Of a stretch of 64,000 nt of DNA, positions 43,195 to 50,697 are shown piece by piece (position 1 is the first letter of the stretch; each line of letters starts with the position of its first letter). The DNA comes from Paraburkholderia fungorum. GTDB lineage: Bacteria > Pseudomonadota > Gammaproteobacteria > Burkholderiales > Burkholderiaceae. Under the pieces are notes generated by a model. The model saw only the letters and a program-made list of their open reading frames with translations. It made no database searches and was not told the origin of the DNA. Made by a program: the position numbers and the translations under genes. Where the stretch lies: assembly GCF_003610895.1 (NCBI RefSeq), contig NZ_MCAS01000069.1, positions 124,001-188,000 on the forward strand, read 5' to 3'.

Positions 43195-43229
43195 TCGAAA
43201 AACGAATGGCCCGCTCGCGCGGGCCATTC
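43195..43229 (-). terminator. Terminator after the diiron protein gene
   Basis: On the minus strand GAATGGCCCG pairs with CGGGCCATTC, loop of six, followed by GTTTTTCG. It lies 38 bp past the stop of the 43267 gene. Confidence 0.88.
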
Positions 43230-43266
43230 ATCTTCTTCCGTACGCCGTGCGTTCAGCAAAAAAACA

Positions 43267-44094
43267 TCAGCGAAAGAACACGTGTTGCGTGATCTTGGCG
43301 AGCGGGTAATGCACCCCCGGCTGAATCCTGGCCGGAATATCGAGCGGCTTGAGCAGCATCTTCACACACATGTCCGCCGACAGATTACGCCGCACCAGTG
43401 CATTGATGCGCGCCGCGCGTTCGCGGTTATAGACCGAATCGTGCACGCGCTCCGGATAACGAATCGCAAAGACATGGCGCAACGCGATCTCCGAGTCTTC
43501 GTTCTTGATTTCCATCACGCGACGCATCAACGCGCCCAGAACCGCAAGACGCCCATTGCCCTCGATCTTGTTGTACTTCTTGAAGAACTTGAAAAAGTGC
43601 TTGTAGTGACGGACTTCGTCAGTGCGAATGTTGTCGGTGATCTGTTTGAGCACCGGCTCGTCCGAACATTCGCCGATCGCGCGATAGAGCGTGGCCGTGC
43701 CCGTTTCCACCACACAACGCGCGACCATTTCGAGCGCACGGGTCTTTTCGAAGTCTTCGACCGAGCAGGTCAGCGAATACTCTTCCATGAAATGGCTGAA
43801 CGCGGTGTCCCAATCGAACTCCGGCCAGACGTAGGCGATATACGTCTTGAGGGCCCGGCCGTGCTGCATTTCTTCCGGCTCCCATTCCTGGTTGAGCCAG
43901 GCCGAAACTTCCGGGTCGCCGTCGAAAAAGGTACTCAGATTACTGGTGTAAAGATCGGTACCGCTTTCAATAAACGAAGCGGCGCACAGCAGAAGCAGCA
44001 GATCTTCGTTAGCCACTGCCTTCTGTCGATCTATGCGGGTGAGGTCGATATCCTCGATCCGCCAGGGCATCACATGGTTCAGCTCAGTGTGCAT
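43267..44094 (-). CDS. Ferritin-like diiron protein (acyl-ACP desaturase-like)
   Basis: A 275-residue soluble protein. The diiron ligand pattern E43, E75xxH78 (WEPEEMQHGRAL), E130 (CVVETGTATLYRAI) and E160xxH163 (IRTDEVRHYKHF) is complete and matches type-2 acyl-ACP desaturases and related ferritin-like oxygenases. Desaturation or oxidation of an acyl chain is plausible; the exact substrate is unknown. No redox partner gene adjoins. It stands alone between a terminator and a 340-bp upstream region. Confidence 0.82.
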   Translation of the reverse strand: MHTELNHVMPWRIEDIDLTRIDRQKAVANEDLLLLLCAASFIESGTDLYTSNLSTFFDGDPEVSAWLNQEWEPEEMQHGRALKTYIAYVWPEFDWDTAFSHFMEEYSLTCSVEDFEKTRALEMVARCVVETGTATLYRAIGECSDEPVLKQITDNIRTDEVRHYKHFFKFFKKYNKIEGNGRLAVLGALMRRVMEIKNEDSEIALRHVFAIRYPERVHDSVYNRERAARINALVRRNLSADMCVKMLLKPLDIPARIQPGVHYPLAKITQHVFFR

Positions 44095-44436
44095 TGTGTT
44101 TTTGCTCCGAAAGCTGTATCGACTCGTGGAGCGCGCCCGGAACCGCCCGCTATTGCAAGGACGGTCCGCCGTGCCAGATACAGCGCCTTGATTAGAGTTA
44201 ACCCCTTGTATCTTGCATCTTAGCCGGTGTTTAGCAACTCTGCAGATAACCCAGCACAGACCATGCCGTGCCGCCGCAGTTCCAATTTCACGGTAGTCGA
44301 ATGCTTCGGTTGATTACAGACGAGGCAGGCAAGGCAAAAAAAAGCCAGCTTCGAGGAGCTGGCTTTGAGTTTGAATCAGGTGCACTTCAAGCGCGGCAAG
44401 GCCTCTTGCGAAGCACAACGGGCGCCGGCCGAGCCG
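44095..44436. other. Upstream region of the diiron gene plus a terminator
   Basis: About 340 bp without a credible gene. The left part must hold the diiron gene promoter; GATGCAA and GATACAA form a short direct repeat near 44205-44220 on the minus strand. The right part holds the terminator of the MHS transporter. Short open frames in this stretch have no recognisable homology. Confidence 0.5.
44333..44366 (-). terminator. Terminator of the MHS transporter gene
   Basis: AAAGCCAGCT and AGCTGGCTTT form a perfect 10-bp stem with a six-base loop, and eight Ts follow on the minus strand. It lies about 70 bp beyond the stop at 44437. Confidence 0.9.
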
Positions 44437-45822
44437 TCACGCGAGCTGAACGCTTTCGAGGTGCCGGACACGCCGCATGCGCCACGCAACCACGACAAGC
44501 GACAAACCCGACAGCACTGCGGCAATCAGGACGTAGTAACTTGGCGCAAGCTTGTCGCCGGTCAAGTGAATGAAGGTCTCCACGATCGTCGGTGCGAAGC
44601 CGCCAAAAATCGTCACGCCAATGCTGTAACCGATTGAAAGACCGGTGGAGCGCACCTGGGTCGGGAAAATCTCGGACATCAATGCGGGCATCGGTCCGGA
44701 GTACGCCGCCTTGAAAATACCGGCCGTGCCTTGCAGAAGAAGCAGCCAGCCGATCGTCGGGTGCGATTGCAGCAAGGCAAACATCGGATAGATCAACACC
44801 CCCATCAGAATCGACGTCGTCAGCATGATGCGGATCCGGCCGATGCGGTCGGACAATGCGCCCATCACCGGCGAGAGCAGGAACTGCAAGCCGCCGTTGA
44901 GCACCACGACGCCGAACGACGCCGCAGCCGGCATGTGCAGCTGCTTGACCGCGTACATCGGCATGTAGAGCTGCAGCACGTACACACCGACCGTCGACTG
45001 CGCGACGATGCCCACCGCGAGCAGCAGGTTCACCCATTGATTGCTGAACGACGCGCTCTTTTCCTGAGGCAACGCCTGACGCTTGCCCGCGGTTTCCTGC
45101 GCCGCTTCACGTACTTCACGCGCTTGACGCAGCGCGAGAAACTCCGGCGTCTCGTCGAGATGCGAACGGATGTAATAGCCCACCGGTCCCACCAGCAAGC
45201 CGAAGATGAACGGCAGGCGCCAGCCCCAGCTATTGAGCTGCTCGGGCGGCATCCACGCGGTCAGAAGCGAACCGAAGGCCGCCGCGGTGATGGCCGCGAG
45301 GCCCTGGCTCGCGAACTGCCAACTCGCGTAATAGCCACGCCGCGAGGCGCTATGCTCGACCATGAACGCCGTCGCGCTGCCAAACTCACCGCCCACCGCG
45401 AAACCTTGCACGAGCCGCGCAAGCAGAATCAGGACAGGCGCCGCGATACCGATCGACGCATACGGCGGCATCACCGCCATCGTGACCGTGCCGACCATCA
45501 TCAGCGCGATGGCAAGCGTAAGCGCCGCTTTGCGGCCCTTGCGGTCACCATAGACACCCAGCACGATCGCGCCCAACGGCCGCATCAGGAATGAAATGCC
45601 GAAGGTGGCAATGGCGAGCAATGTGGAGAGCCACTCGTCCTGCATCGGGAAAAACTGTTTCGCGATGATCGTCGCGAAGTAGCCATAGACCAGAAAGTCG
45701 AACCACTCGAGCGCATTGCCGACCGACGACGAAAACACGATACGCCGCACCATCGCTTTGGAAAGCGGCGCGGACGTGGAATGGGAAGAAGCTGTCGCGG
45801 TTTGCGACGTGGGGATGTTCAT
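44437..45822 (-). CDS. MHS-family MFS metabolite:H+ symporter
   Basis: A 461-residue 12-TM carrier. SSSVGNALEWFDFLVYGYFA in TM1, RPLGAIVLGVYGDRKGRKAA in loop 2-3 and LVQGFAVGGEFGSATAFMVE are family signatures, as in citrate, alpha-ketoglutarate, shikimate and proline carriers. The substrate cannot be told from sequence by eye. It lies 210 bp downstream of ggt in the same direction, which might indicate uptake of an amino acid or peptide product. Confidence 0.88.
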   Translation of the reverse strand: MNIPTSQTATASSHSTSAPLSKAMVRRIVFSSSVGNALEWFDFLVYGYFATIIAKQFFPMQDEWLSTLLAIATFGISFLMRPLGAIVLGVYGDRKGRKAALTLAIALMMVGTVTMAVMPPYASIGIAAPVLILLARLVQGFAVGGEFGSATAFMVEHSASRRGYYASWQFASQGLAAITAAAFGSLLTAWMPPEQLNSWGWRLPFIFGLLVGPVGYYIRSHLDETPEFLALRQAREVREAAQETAGKRQALPQEKSASFSNQWVNLLLAVGIVAQSTVGVYVLQLYMPMYAVKQLHMPAAASFGVVVLNGGLQFLLSPVMGALSDRIGRIRIMLTTSILMGVLIYPMFALLQSHPTIGWLLLLQGTAGIFKAAYSGPMPALMSEIFPTQVRSTGLSIGYSIGVTIFGGFAPTIVETFIHLTGDKLAPSYYVLIAAVLSGLSLVVVAWRMRRVRHLESVQLA

Positions 45823-46032
45823 GATGTCTCCTGCCCTGCCTGATATTTGACACGCTGCAAGCGCCTGAGGCGCTCGATGCCCGGCTGCCGCGCGCCGTCC
45901 ATTACGGTTTGCGCGTGACGCGTTGCTTTAATAGCTGGACGAGTTTGCTGCTCGACAATGCGTCATGCATCGTCAACGGATGCAGCGAGGCGCGGCGCTG
46001 CACATGCAACGCCGCGCTCCACTCGAAAACGT

Positions 46033-47670
46033 TCAGAACCCGGCTGCCAACCCGTCGCGACGACTGTCGCTCGCCGCCACGTAGCCACGGTCCGGATCGT
46101 TACGGTCGAGCTTCCAGATGTACTGGCCGGAACCGAAGTCCATGTAGGGATCGTCGACCGACTTGATCGTGTGACCCAGCTTCTGCAATGCCTCGGCGGT
46201 CTTCGTATCGAGCGTCGATTCGATGTCGATGGTGAAGTCGCGATTGACCTTCCAGCGCGGCGCGTCGCACGCGGCCTGCGGCTGCTGACCGTAGTCGAGC
46301 ATCCGCACGATCGACTGCAAGTGGCCTTGTGGCTGCATATCGCCGCCCATCACGCCGAAGCTCATCACCGCCTCCTGCTTGCCGTCCACCTGCTGCGTGA
46401 GGAACGACGGAATGATGGTATGGAACGGCCGCTTGCCGCCCTCCACCACGTTCGGCGACTTCGGGTCCATCGAGAAGCCGCAGCCGCGGTTCTGCATGGC
46501 GATGCCGCTGTCCGGCACCACGATGCCCGACCCGAAGCCCATGTAGTTCGACTGGATGAAGCTGACCATCATGCCGCGCTCGTCAGCCACCGACATATAG
46601 ATGGTGCCGCCGGCCTTCGGCATGCCGAAGTCGAACTGCGTGGCGCGCTTGTGATCGATCAGCTTCGCGCGCGACGTGAGGTATGCGTCGTCGAGCATCT
46701 GCTCAGGCGTAACGTCCATCGACCGCGGATCGGCGACGTAGCGGTAGACGTCGGCGAACGCCAGCTTCATGGCTTCGATCTGCAGATGCTGCGACTCGAC
46801 GTTGTCGACAGCGAGTCCCTTCACGTCGAACTTTTCGAGGATACCCAGCGCGATCAGCGCCGCGATGCCCTGGCCGTTCGGCGGAATTTCATGCACGGTG
46901 TAGCCGCGATAGTCCTTGCCGATCGGCTCGACCCAATCCGCGCGGTAGTTGCGCAAATCGTCGAGCGTCAACGCGCCGCCGCCTTCGCGCGCAAACGCCG
47001 CGATCTGTTCGGCGATCTCGCCTTCGTAGTACGCACGCGGACCTTGTTCAGCCAGCTTGCGCAGCGTCTTCGCGTGACCGGGAAAGCGCACCAGTTCGCT
47101 CACTTCCGGCGCGCGGCCGCGCGGCATGAAGGTCTGCGCGAAGCCCGGCAGGTCCTTCAGTTCCGGCACGGCCGCCGCCCATTTGTAGGCGACGATGCTC
47201 GCCACCGCATGACCGCGCTCGGCGATTTCGATTGCCGGTTCCATCAGATCGGCGAACGGCAGCGAGCCGAACTTCTGATGCAGCGCTTCCCAGCCGGCGA
47301 TCACGCCCGGCACCGTGACCGCGTCCCAGCCGCGCTTGGGTTGCTTCGCGAGACCATTTTCCTCACCGTACTTGCGCTTGAAATAGTCGACATTCCAGGC
47401 CGCCGGCGAGACACCCGACGCATTCAGGCCATGCAGTTTGCTGCCGTCCCACACCAGTGCGAAAGCGTCACCGCCAAGCCCGCACGACACCGGCTCGACC
47501 ACCGTGATCGCGGCGGCCGCTGCGATTGCCGCGTCGACGGCATTACCGCCTTTCCACAACATCCGCAGGCCGGCTTGCGCGGCGAGCGGATGCGAAGTCG
47601 AAACGATGTTGCGCGCGAATACAGGCAGACGCGGCGTCGGGTAGGGGTTTTGCCAGTTGAAGCCAGTCAT
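46033..47670 (-). CDS. ggt: Gamma-glutamyltransferase family protein
   Basis: A 545-residue Ntn-hydrolase starting at the ATG at 47670 (MTGFNWQNPYPTPRLPVFAR). It lacks an obvious signal peptide, unlike periplasmic E. coli Ggt. STSHPLAAQAGLRMLWKGGN, AVDAAIAAAAAITVVEPVSC and GLGGDAFALVW open the large subunit. The autoprocessing site is probably the Thr in KAGGTIYMSVADERGMMVSF, and PFHTIIPSFL, FGVMGGDMQPQGH are in the small subunit. It may act on glutathione or gamma-glutamyl amides; some relatives are acylases. A 19-bp palindrome precedes it. Confidence 0.88.
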   Translation of the reverse strand: MTGFNWQNPYPTPRLPVFARNIVSTSHPLAAQAGLRMLWKGGNAVDAAIAAAAAITVVEPVSCGLGGDAFALVWDGSKLHGLNASGVSPAAWNVDYFKRKYGEENGLAKQPKRGWDAVTVPGVIAGWEALHQKFGSLPFADLMEPAIEIAERGHAVASIVAYKWAAAVPELKDLPGFAQTFMPRGRAPEVSELVRFPGHAKTLRKLAEQGPRAYYEGEIAEQIAAFAREGGGALTLDDLRNYRADWVEPIGKDYRGYTVHEIPPNGQGIAALIALGILEKFDVKGLAVDNVESQHLQIEAMKLAFADVYRYVADPRSMDVTPEQMLDDAYLTSRAKLIDHKRATQFDFGMPKAGGTIYMSVADERGMMVSFIQSNYMGFGSGIVVPDSGIAMQNRGCGFSMDPKSPNVVEGGKRPFHTIIPSFLTQQVDGKQEAVMSFGVMGGDMQPQGHLQSIVRMLDYGQQPQAACDAPRWKVNRDFTIDIESTLDTKTAEALQKLGHTIKSVDDPYMDFGSGQYIWKLDRNDPDRGYVAASDSRRDGLAAGF

Positions 47671-48023
47671 GTCGAACACTCTCGAAAGCGCGGCCCGGCG
47701 CGTTCTTGAACGCCGGAAACCAAGGGAAACGGGTGAAACTCGGGTAAGGCTCAGGTAACACGCGGGGTCATACGCGGAACCATGGATTGCAGCGCGATCC
47801 GGCACAAAAAACAAATTCATTTATCAAATGAATAAATGCACAAATGATCTGAATAGGCCGCACCGATGTCGCCCGGAGTCCGAACGCTGACGCACGAGTT
47901 GGCAGACAAGACGCACGATGGTCTTACAATACGCTCACCCTCGTTCACGCATCACCCGTTTTCCGGCCAGGCTTTTCGCGCCGGCGGCGGGCAGCGCCGA
48001 TAAAAACCCACGACCCGAGACAC
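47671..48023. other. Divergent promoter region ggt / glpR
   Basis: About 350 bp between divergent genes. It contains one clear palindrome (47815-47833) close to an AT-rich stretch, which probably marks the ggt promoter. The glpR-proximal half shows no strong element. The open frame continuing upstream of ggt to 47820 has no homology and covers the palindrome. Confidence 0.5.
47815..47833. promoter_or_regulatory. Perfect inverted repeat upstream of ggt
   Basis: ATTCATTT-ATC-AAATGAAT: perfect 8-bp arms about a three-base centre, 145 bp upstream of the ggt ATG in the AT-rich part of the region. It is probably a dimer-binding operator; the binding protein is unknown. Confidence 0.7.
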
Positions 48024-48803
48024 ATGACCCGAGACCCCCGCCTGACTCTCAACGCCCGGCAACAGGAACTGCTGGAGTGGGTGCAACGCGACGGCTTCGT
48101 GACCGTGGACGACCTCGCGGCCCACTTCGACGTGACGCCGCAGACGATCCGCCGCGACGTCAACTGGCTCGCCGACATGAACCTGCTGCGCCGCTATCAC
48201 GGCGGCGCCAGTCTGCCGACCAGCTCGGAGAACGTCTCGTACACGGCGCGTCAGCGGATGTTCCATGAAGAGAAGCGGCGAATTGCGGCGCTAGTGGCCA
48301 CTCACATTCCCGATCAGGCCTCCCTCTTCATCAACCTCGGCACTACCACTGAGGAAGTCGCACGGGCGCTCAACCGGCATCGCGGTTTGCGCGTAATCAC
48401 CAATAATCTGAACGTCGCCAGCATGATGAGCGGCTATCCGGATTGCGAAGTACTGGTGACGGGCGGCATCGTGCGGCCGTGGGACAAGGGCATCGTCGGC
48501 GAACTGGCGATCGACTTTATCCGGCAGTTCAAGGTGGACTTCGCGATCATCGGTACGTCGAGCATTGAAACTGACGGCACGCTGCGCGATTTCGACACCC
48601 GCGAAGTGCGGGTGGCCGAGGCGATCATCCAGCATGCGCGCACCGTGTTTCTCGCCGCCGACAACTCCAAGTTCGGTCGCCCGGCGCTCGTGCGCCAAGG
48701 TCATCTCGACCAGATCGACGCGCTTTTCACCGACGCCGCGCCGCCCGTCGAGATGAACGAAACGCTCACTGCCGCCAACTGCCAGGTGTATATCGCCGAG
48801 TAG
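48024..48803 (+). CDS. glpR: DeoR-family glycerol-3-phosphate regulon repressor
   Basis: A 259-residue repressor. The N-terminal helix-turn-helix (VTVDDLAAHFDVTPQTIRRD, VNWLADMNLLRRYHGGASLP) and the sugar-phosphate-sensing domain (NLGTTTEEVARAL, NNLNVASMMSGYPDCEVLVT, GGIVRPWDKGIVG) are as in GlpR; VFLAADNSKFGRPALVRQGH is a GlpR-type ending. glpD, glpK and glpF lie 2-6 kb downstream on the same strand, and a GlpR-like operator precedes glpD. Confidence 0.93.
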   Translation: MTRDPRLTLNARQQELLEWVQRDGFVTVDDLAAHFDVTPQTIRRDVNWLADMNLLRRYHGGASLPTSSENVSYTARQRMFHEEKRRIAALVATHIPDQASLFINLGTTTEEVARALNRHRGLRVITNNLNVASMMSGYPDCEVLVTGGIVRPWDKGIVGELAIDFIRQFKVDFAIIGTSSIETDGTLRDFDTREVRVAEAIIQHARTVFLAADNSKFGRPALVRQGHLDQIDALFTDAAPPVEMNETLTAANCQVYIAE

Positions 48804-49111
48804 TCCAGGTGTCTTCGGCCATGTTGCAGTGCACGCAATACTTCGAGTGAAATCAAGGATTTGGCCGCCGCCCCAAACCGCCTCTGAACGAGCCAATTGT
48901 CAAAGGGAAAATTTACTGGAACCCCTTTGGTGTTTATCTGGCGGTTGACTACACTCCAGTTCCCCAGCGTCCGTTCCGCGCTACGCGGCGCGCTGGCAGT
49001 GTGAACCTGTGTGTATGAGCCGTACCTCCCGCCTGATCCTCTAGCGGACTTCACTGGCATCGTGCCAGTCGCCGGCAAGGCCGTCCGCGTTAGCTTGACA
49101 TGGAGAGAACG
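48804..49111. other. Intergenic region with leader hairpins before a small gene
   Basis: About 310 bp. It carries ACTGGCA-TCG-TGCCAGT, a perfect hairpin at 49053-49069, and CCGCG/CGCGG near 48984-48996. TTGACTAC near 48943 is a possible -35. The hairpins would lie in the 5' leader of the 65-residue gene that follows. No gene of convincing quality is visible. Confidence 0.5.
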
Positions 49112-49309
49112 ATGCTGAGTCCGCATGAATTCGCCACGTTGTTGCTCGTCAAGGACGCCCCCAATCAAGTCGACATGGAGCGAGAAGAACTCGATGCCCT
49201 GCTGGAACGCCAGTTGGTGCAACTCGAGCGGCTCGCGTCGGGCAACGAACAATGGCGCGTGACCGAAACCGGCGACAGCGCACTTCGTGCCATCAAGCGT
49301 TTCTCGTAG
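49112..49309 (+). CDS. Small conserved-looking protein, unknown
   Basis: A 65-residue soluble protein starting MLSPHEFATLLLVKDAPNQV, with a helical, acidic middle (DMEREELDALLERQLVQLER) and ending ALRAIKRFS. GGAGAGA lies before the ATG at 49112. It looks like a winged-helix-like fragment (WRVTETGDSALRAIKR) but I do not recognise a family. A long leader with hairpins precedes it and a terminator follows, so it is its own transcription unit. Confidence 0.7.
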   Translation: MLSPHEFATLLLVKDAPNQVDMEREELDALLERQLVQLERLASGNEQWRVTETGDSALRAIKRFS

Positions 49310-49323
49310 TACGTTGGACTTTG

Positions 49324-49350
49324 AAGCGGCCGCCTGAACGGCCGCTTTGT
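49324..49350 (+). terminator. Terminator after the 65-residue gene
   Basis: AAGCGGCCG and CGGCCGCTT form a 9-bp stem with a six-base loop, followed by TGTTGTG. The T-run is poor, so efficiency may be moderate. Confidence 0.7.
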
Positions 49351-49362
49351 TGTGTCCAATTC

Positions 49363-49377
49363 ATTTACACTGTAAAT
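49363..49377. promoter_or_regulatory. Palindromic operator upstream of tetR gene
   Basis: ATTTACA-C-TGTAAAT is a perfect palindrome about one base, 28 bp before the TetR start. TetR proteins usually autoregulate through such sites. Confidence 0.78.
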
Positions 49378-49405
49378 TTACGCGACGGACTTCCTGCCCT
49401 CGCGC

Positions 49406-50032
49406 ATGCCCAAAACACTCTCCTCCGACGACATCCAGCAGTTTCGCGAAGCCATGCGGCGCGTGGCCGAAAATGCGTTCGCCACCCGCGGCGCGCAAGG
49501 CGTGACGATGCGCGAACTGGCGAAGGAACTGGGTTGCAGCGCGATGACGCCCTACCGCTATTTCCGCGACAAGGACGAGATTCTGGCGATGGTCCGCACG
49601 GCGGCGTTCAATCGCTTTGCGGCGCGGCTCGAAGCCGTGGCGAAGCAGGCCTCCTCGACCGACCGCTACGCCCTCAGTGACGCCTATGTGGCGTTCGCGC
49701 TCGACGAGCCGCACGCCTACCGCCTGATGTTCGACCTGGCCCAGCGGGACGATGCCTACCCGGAACTCGCCGCCGCCTCGCAACGCGCCTGGCAGATGCT
49801 TGGGACGCACTTCGAGAAGCTGGTCGCCGCCGGCATTCTGGAGGGCGATCCACACTTGATCGGCTATGCATACTGGGCGAGTCTGCACGGGTTCACCATG
49901 CTGGCGCTGGCCAATCAGTTGCCGTTGCCACAAGCGCAGCAAGCCGCTGCGAGCAGCGCGCTGACGCGTGAAGCCGTGTTCGCGCAGATTCGCCGGATGC
50001 TGTGGCGCGGCGCGCAGCCGCAACGCGGCTAG
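49406..50032 (+). CDS. TetR/AcrR-family transcriptional regulator
   Basis: A 208-residue regulator. The helix-turn-helix is VTMRELAKELGCSAMTPYRY followed by FRDKDEILAMV, standard for TetR. The ligand domain includes FALDEPHAYRLMFDLAQRDD, seen in TetR_C_33/WHG-type members. The start at 49406 is preceded by little Shine-Dalgarno sequence. A palindrome sits in its promoter region. No divergent target gene is present, so it may act elsewhere. Confidence 0.9.
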   Translation: MPKTLSSDDIQQFREAMRRVAENAFATRGAQGVTMRELAKELGCSAMTPYRYFRDKDEILAMVRTAAFNRFAARLEAVAKQASSTDRYALSDAYVAFALDEPHAYRLMFDLAQRDDAYPELAAASQRAWQMLGTHFEKLVAAGILEGDPHLIGYAYWASLHGFTMLALANQLPLPQAQQAAASSALTREAVFAQIRRMLWRGAQPQRG

Positions 50033-50120
50033 CCCTATGTGGGCCTCGAACCAGCCCCGCACACAGTGAACGCCGGTATCCCGATGACAAGAACGGGACA
50101 AAGAGAACCAGAGGCGGCGC

Positions 50121-50495
50121 TCAGCCCGCGCGCAAGGTCGGATCGGCCGCCGCACGCCAGCTCAACGCCCTGGCTCGCTGGTCGGTGAAGAACGTCACCC
50201 ACTGATTTCGCACCTGCGGATCGGTACTCGCCCCTTGGCTCGCATAGCGCTGCGCAAGCGACGTCTGGAATGCGCAGTAATCGTCCTTCGATAATTTGCC
50301 GCGCCGGTTCGCTACATACGCATCGAACAGCGTCGCGTAGACGTTTTGCGCGTCGTTGCCGTAGTCGACCGTCTGGGCGCTGCACATCTGTTGCAACGAT
50401 GCGAACGAGGGTGCGCCCATCGTCCCGTTCAGGCTCGGCGAGCTGATGCAGCCTGTCAGGAGTGCAACGCCGCCGATCATCCAAAGTCCACGCAT
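50121..50495 (-). CDS. Small lipoprotein of unknown function
   Basis: A 124-residue protein with lipoprotein signal MRGLWMIGGVALLTGCISSP; the lipobox is LTGC with Cys16. The mature part (FASLQQMCSAQTVDYGNDAQ, YVANRRGKLSKDDYCAFQTS) is helical with two more cysteines, and ends AADPTLRAG. I recognise no named domain. It lies on the opposite strand between tetR and glpD. Confidence 0.75.
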   Translation of the reverse strand: MRGLWMIGGVALLTGCISSPSLNGTMGAPSFASLQQMCSAQTVDYGNDAQNVYATLFDAYVANRRGKLSKDDYCAFQTSLAQRYASQGASTDPQVRNQWVTFFTDQRARALSWRAAADPTLRAG

Positions 50496-50621
50496 GAATT
50501 CACCTCGAAATGGCTACTTTCGAGAGTATCGTCCGTGGCCGCGCGTTGCGCCACCACCTTGGCCCTGGCACTAGAGGAACACCTAAGAAAACCGAACTTT
50601 ACTTTTTCGAATATGTTCATT

Positions 50622-50641
50622 AAAGTTCGCAAACGAACACT
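50622..50641. promoter_or_regulatory. GlpR operator upstream of glpD
   Basis: AAAGTTCGCAAACGAACACT agrees with the E. coli GlpR consensus WATGTTCGWTAWCGAACATW at all ten bases of the GTTCG/CGAAC arms. It is 57 bp upstream of the glpD start. A further inverted repeat, CTATCG-GTT-CGATAG (50640-50654), overlaps its edge. Confidence 0.82.
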
Positions 50642-50697
50642 ATCGGTTCGATAGTTTTTCTAAACCAGTTCCGGATACGACGCAGAGGACACAGCAG

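Noticed and set aside
45958..47709. Plus-strand open frame opposite ggt
   Set aside because: Mirror of the real ggt frame; the translation is low-complexity and lacks a family match.
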